Shown here in pieces: positions 5,651 to 5,651 of a DNA stretch of 5,651 nucleotides. Source of the stretch: Clostridiales bacterium. Lineage in GTDB: Bacteria; Bacillota; Clostridia; Christensenellales; CAG-314. Location: the NCBI GenBank assembly GCA_003537755.1, contig DPQS01000057.1, forward strand, positions 13,734-19,384, read 5' to 3'. Position 1 is the stretch's first letter, and every line of letters starts with the position of its first letter. A program made the translations under genes and the position numbers. The notes under the pieces were generated by a model. It was not told where the DNA came from. It saw nothing but the letters and a program-made list of their open reading frames with translations, and did not search any database.

Positions 5651-5651
5651 C

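Noticed and set aside
5635..5651. Perfect 6-bp inverted repeat GTGTAC/GTACAC with a 5-base spacer
   Set aside because: It is at the window edge, inside the possible minus-strand frame, where repeated Cys-Thr codons (TGTAC) can explain it.
5598..5651. Plus-strand frame starting at ATG 5598 and open to the edge
   Set aside because: It is only 18 codons long, with GGGG immediately next to the ATG and no properly spaced ribosome binding site.
1..5651. Search for tRNA, rRNA, CRISPR, insertion sequence or defence genes
   Set aside because: No supporting structure, repeat array, transposase motif or terminal repeat was seen.

Overview
This window holds core housekeeping genes of a bacterium, most likely an uncultured or gut-type member of the Bacillota (Clostridia). 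The reasons are the dnaG-rpoD pair with a SigA-type sigma factor that has a short N-terminal region, the Streptococcus/Clostridia-like NAD-dependent GAPDH, the class II fructose-bisphosphate aldolase of about 311 residues, strong AGGAGG-type ribosome binding sites, and promoters close to the TTGACA/TATAAT consensus. The lineage is inferred from remembered family sequences, not from a database search. I found no mobile element, CRISPR array, tRNA, rRNA or defence module.

Layout, left to right. Positions 1-954 (minus) are the start and most of rpoD, the primary sigma factor, cut by the window edge inside region 4.2. Positions 969-2753 (minus) are dnaG, the replication primase, lying directly upstream in the same transcript; the rpoD Shine-Dalgarno overlaps the dnaG stop codon. 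Positions 2754-3109 are an AT-rich intergenic stretch with a hairpin in the dnaG leader, a tentative dnaG promoter and the terminator of gap. Positions 3110-4177 (minus) are gap, apparently monocistronic. Positions 4178-4365 separate gap from the divergent fba and contain good promoters for both genes; the two promoters face each other with -10 boxes 9 bp apart, so they probably exclude one another. Positions 4366-5301 (plus) are fba. Positions 5302-5470 hold a run of hairpins ending in a strong terminator with A and T tracts on its two sides. The last 180 bases are AT-rich and may carry the C-terminal end of an unidentified minus-strand gene.

Functionally there are two modules. One is the primase-sigma factor operon, which ties replication priming to transcription initiation. 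The other is a pair of glycolytic genes, aldolase and GAPDH, acting on either side of triose-phosphate isomerase and sharing one regulatory region. The most interesting signal is that shared promoter region, followed by the structured 3' region of fba. The window does not contain an obvious new system.
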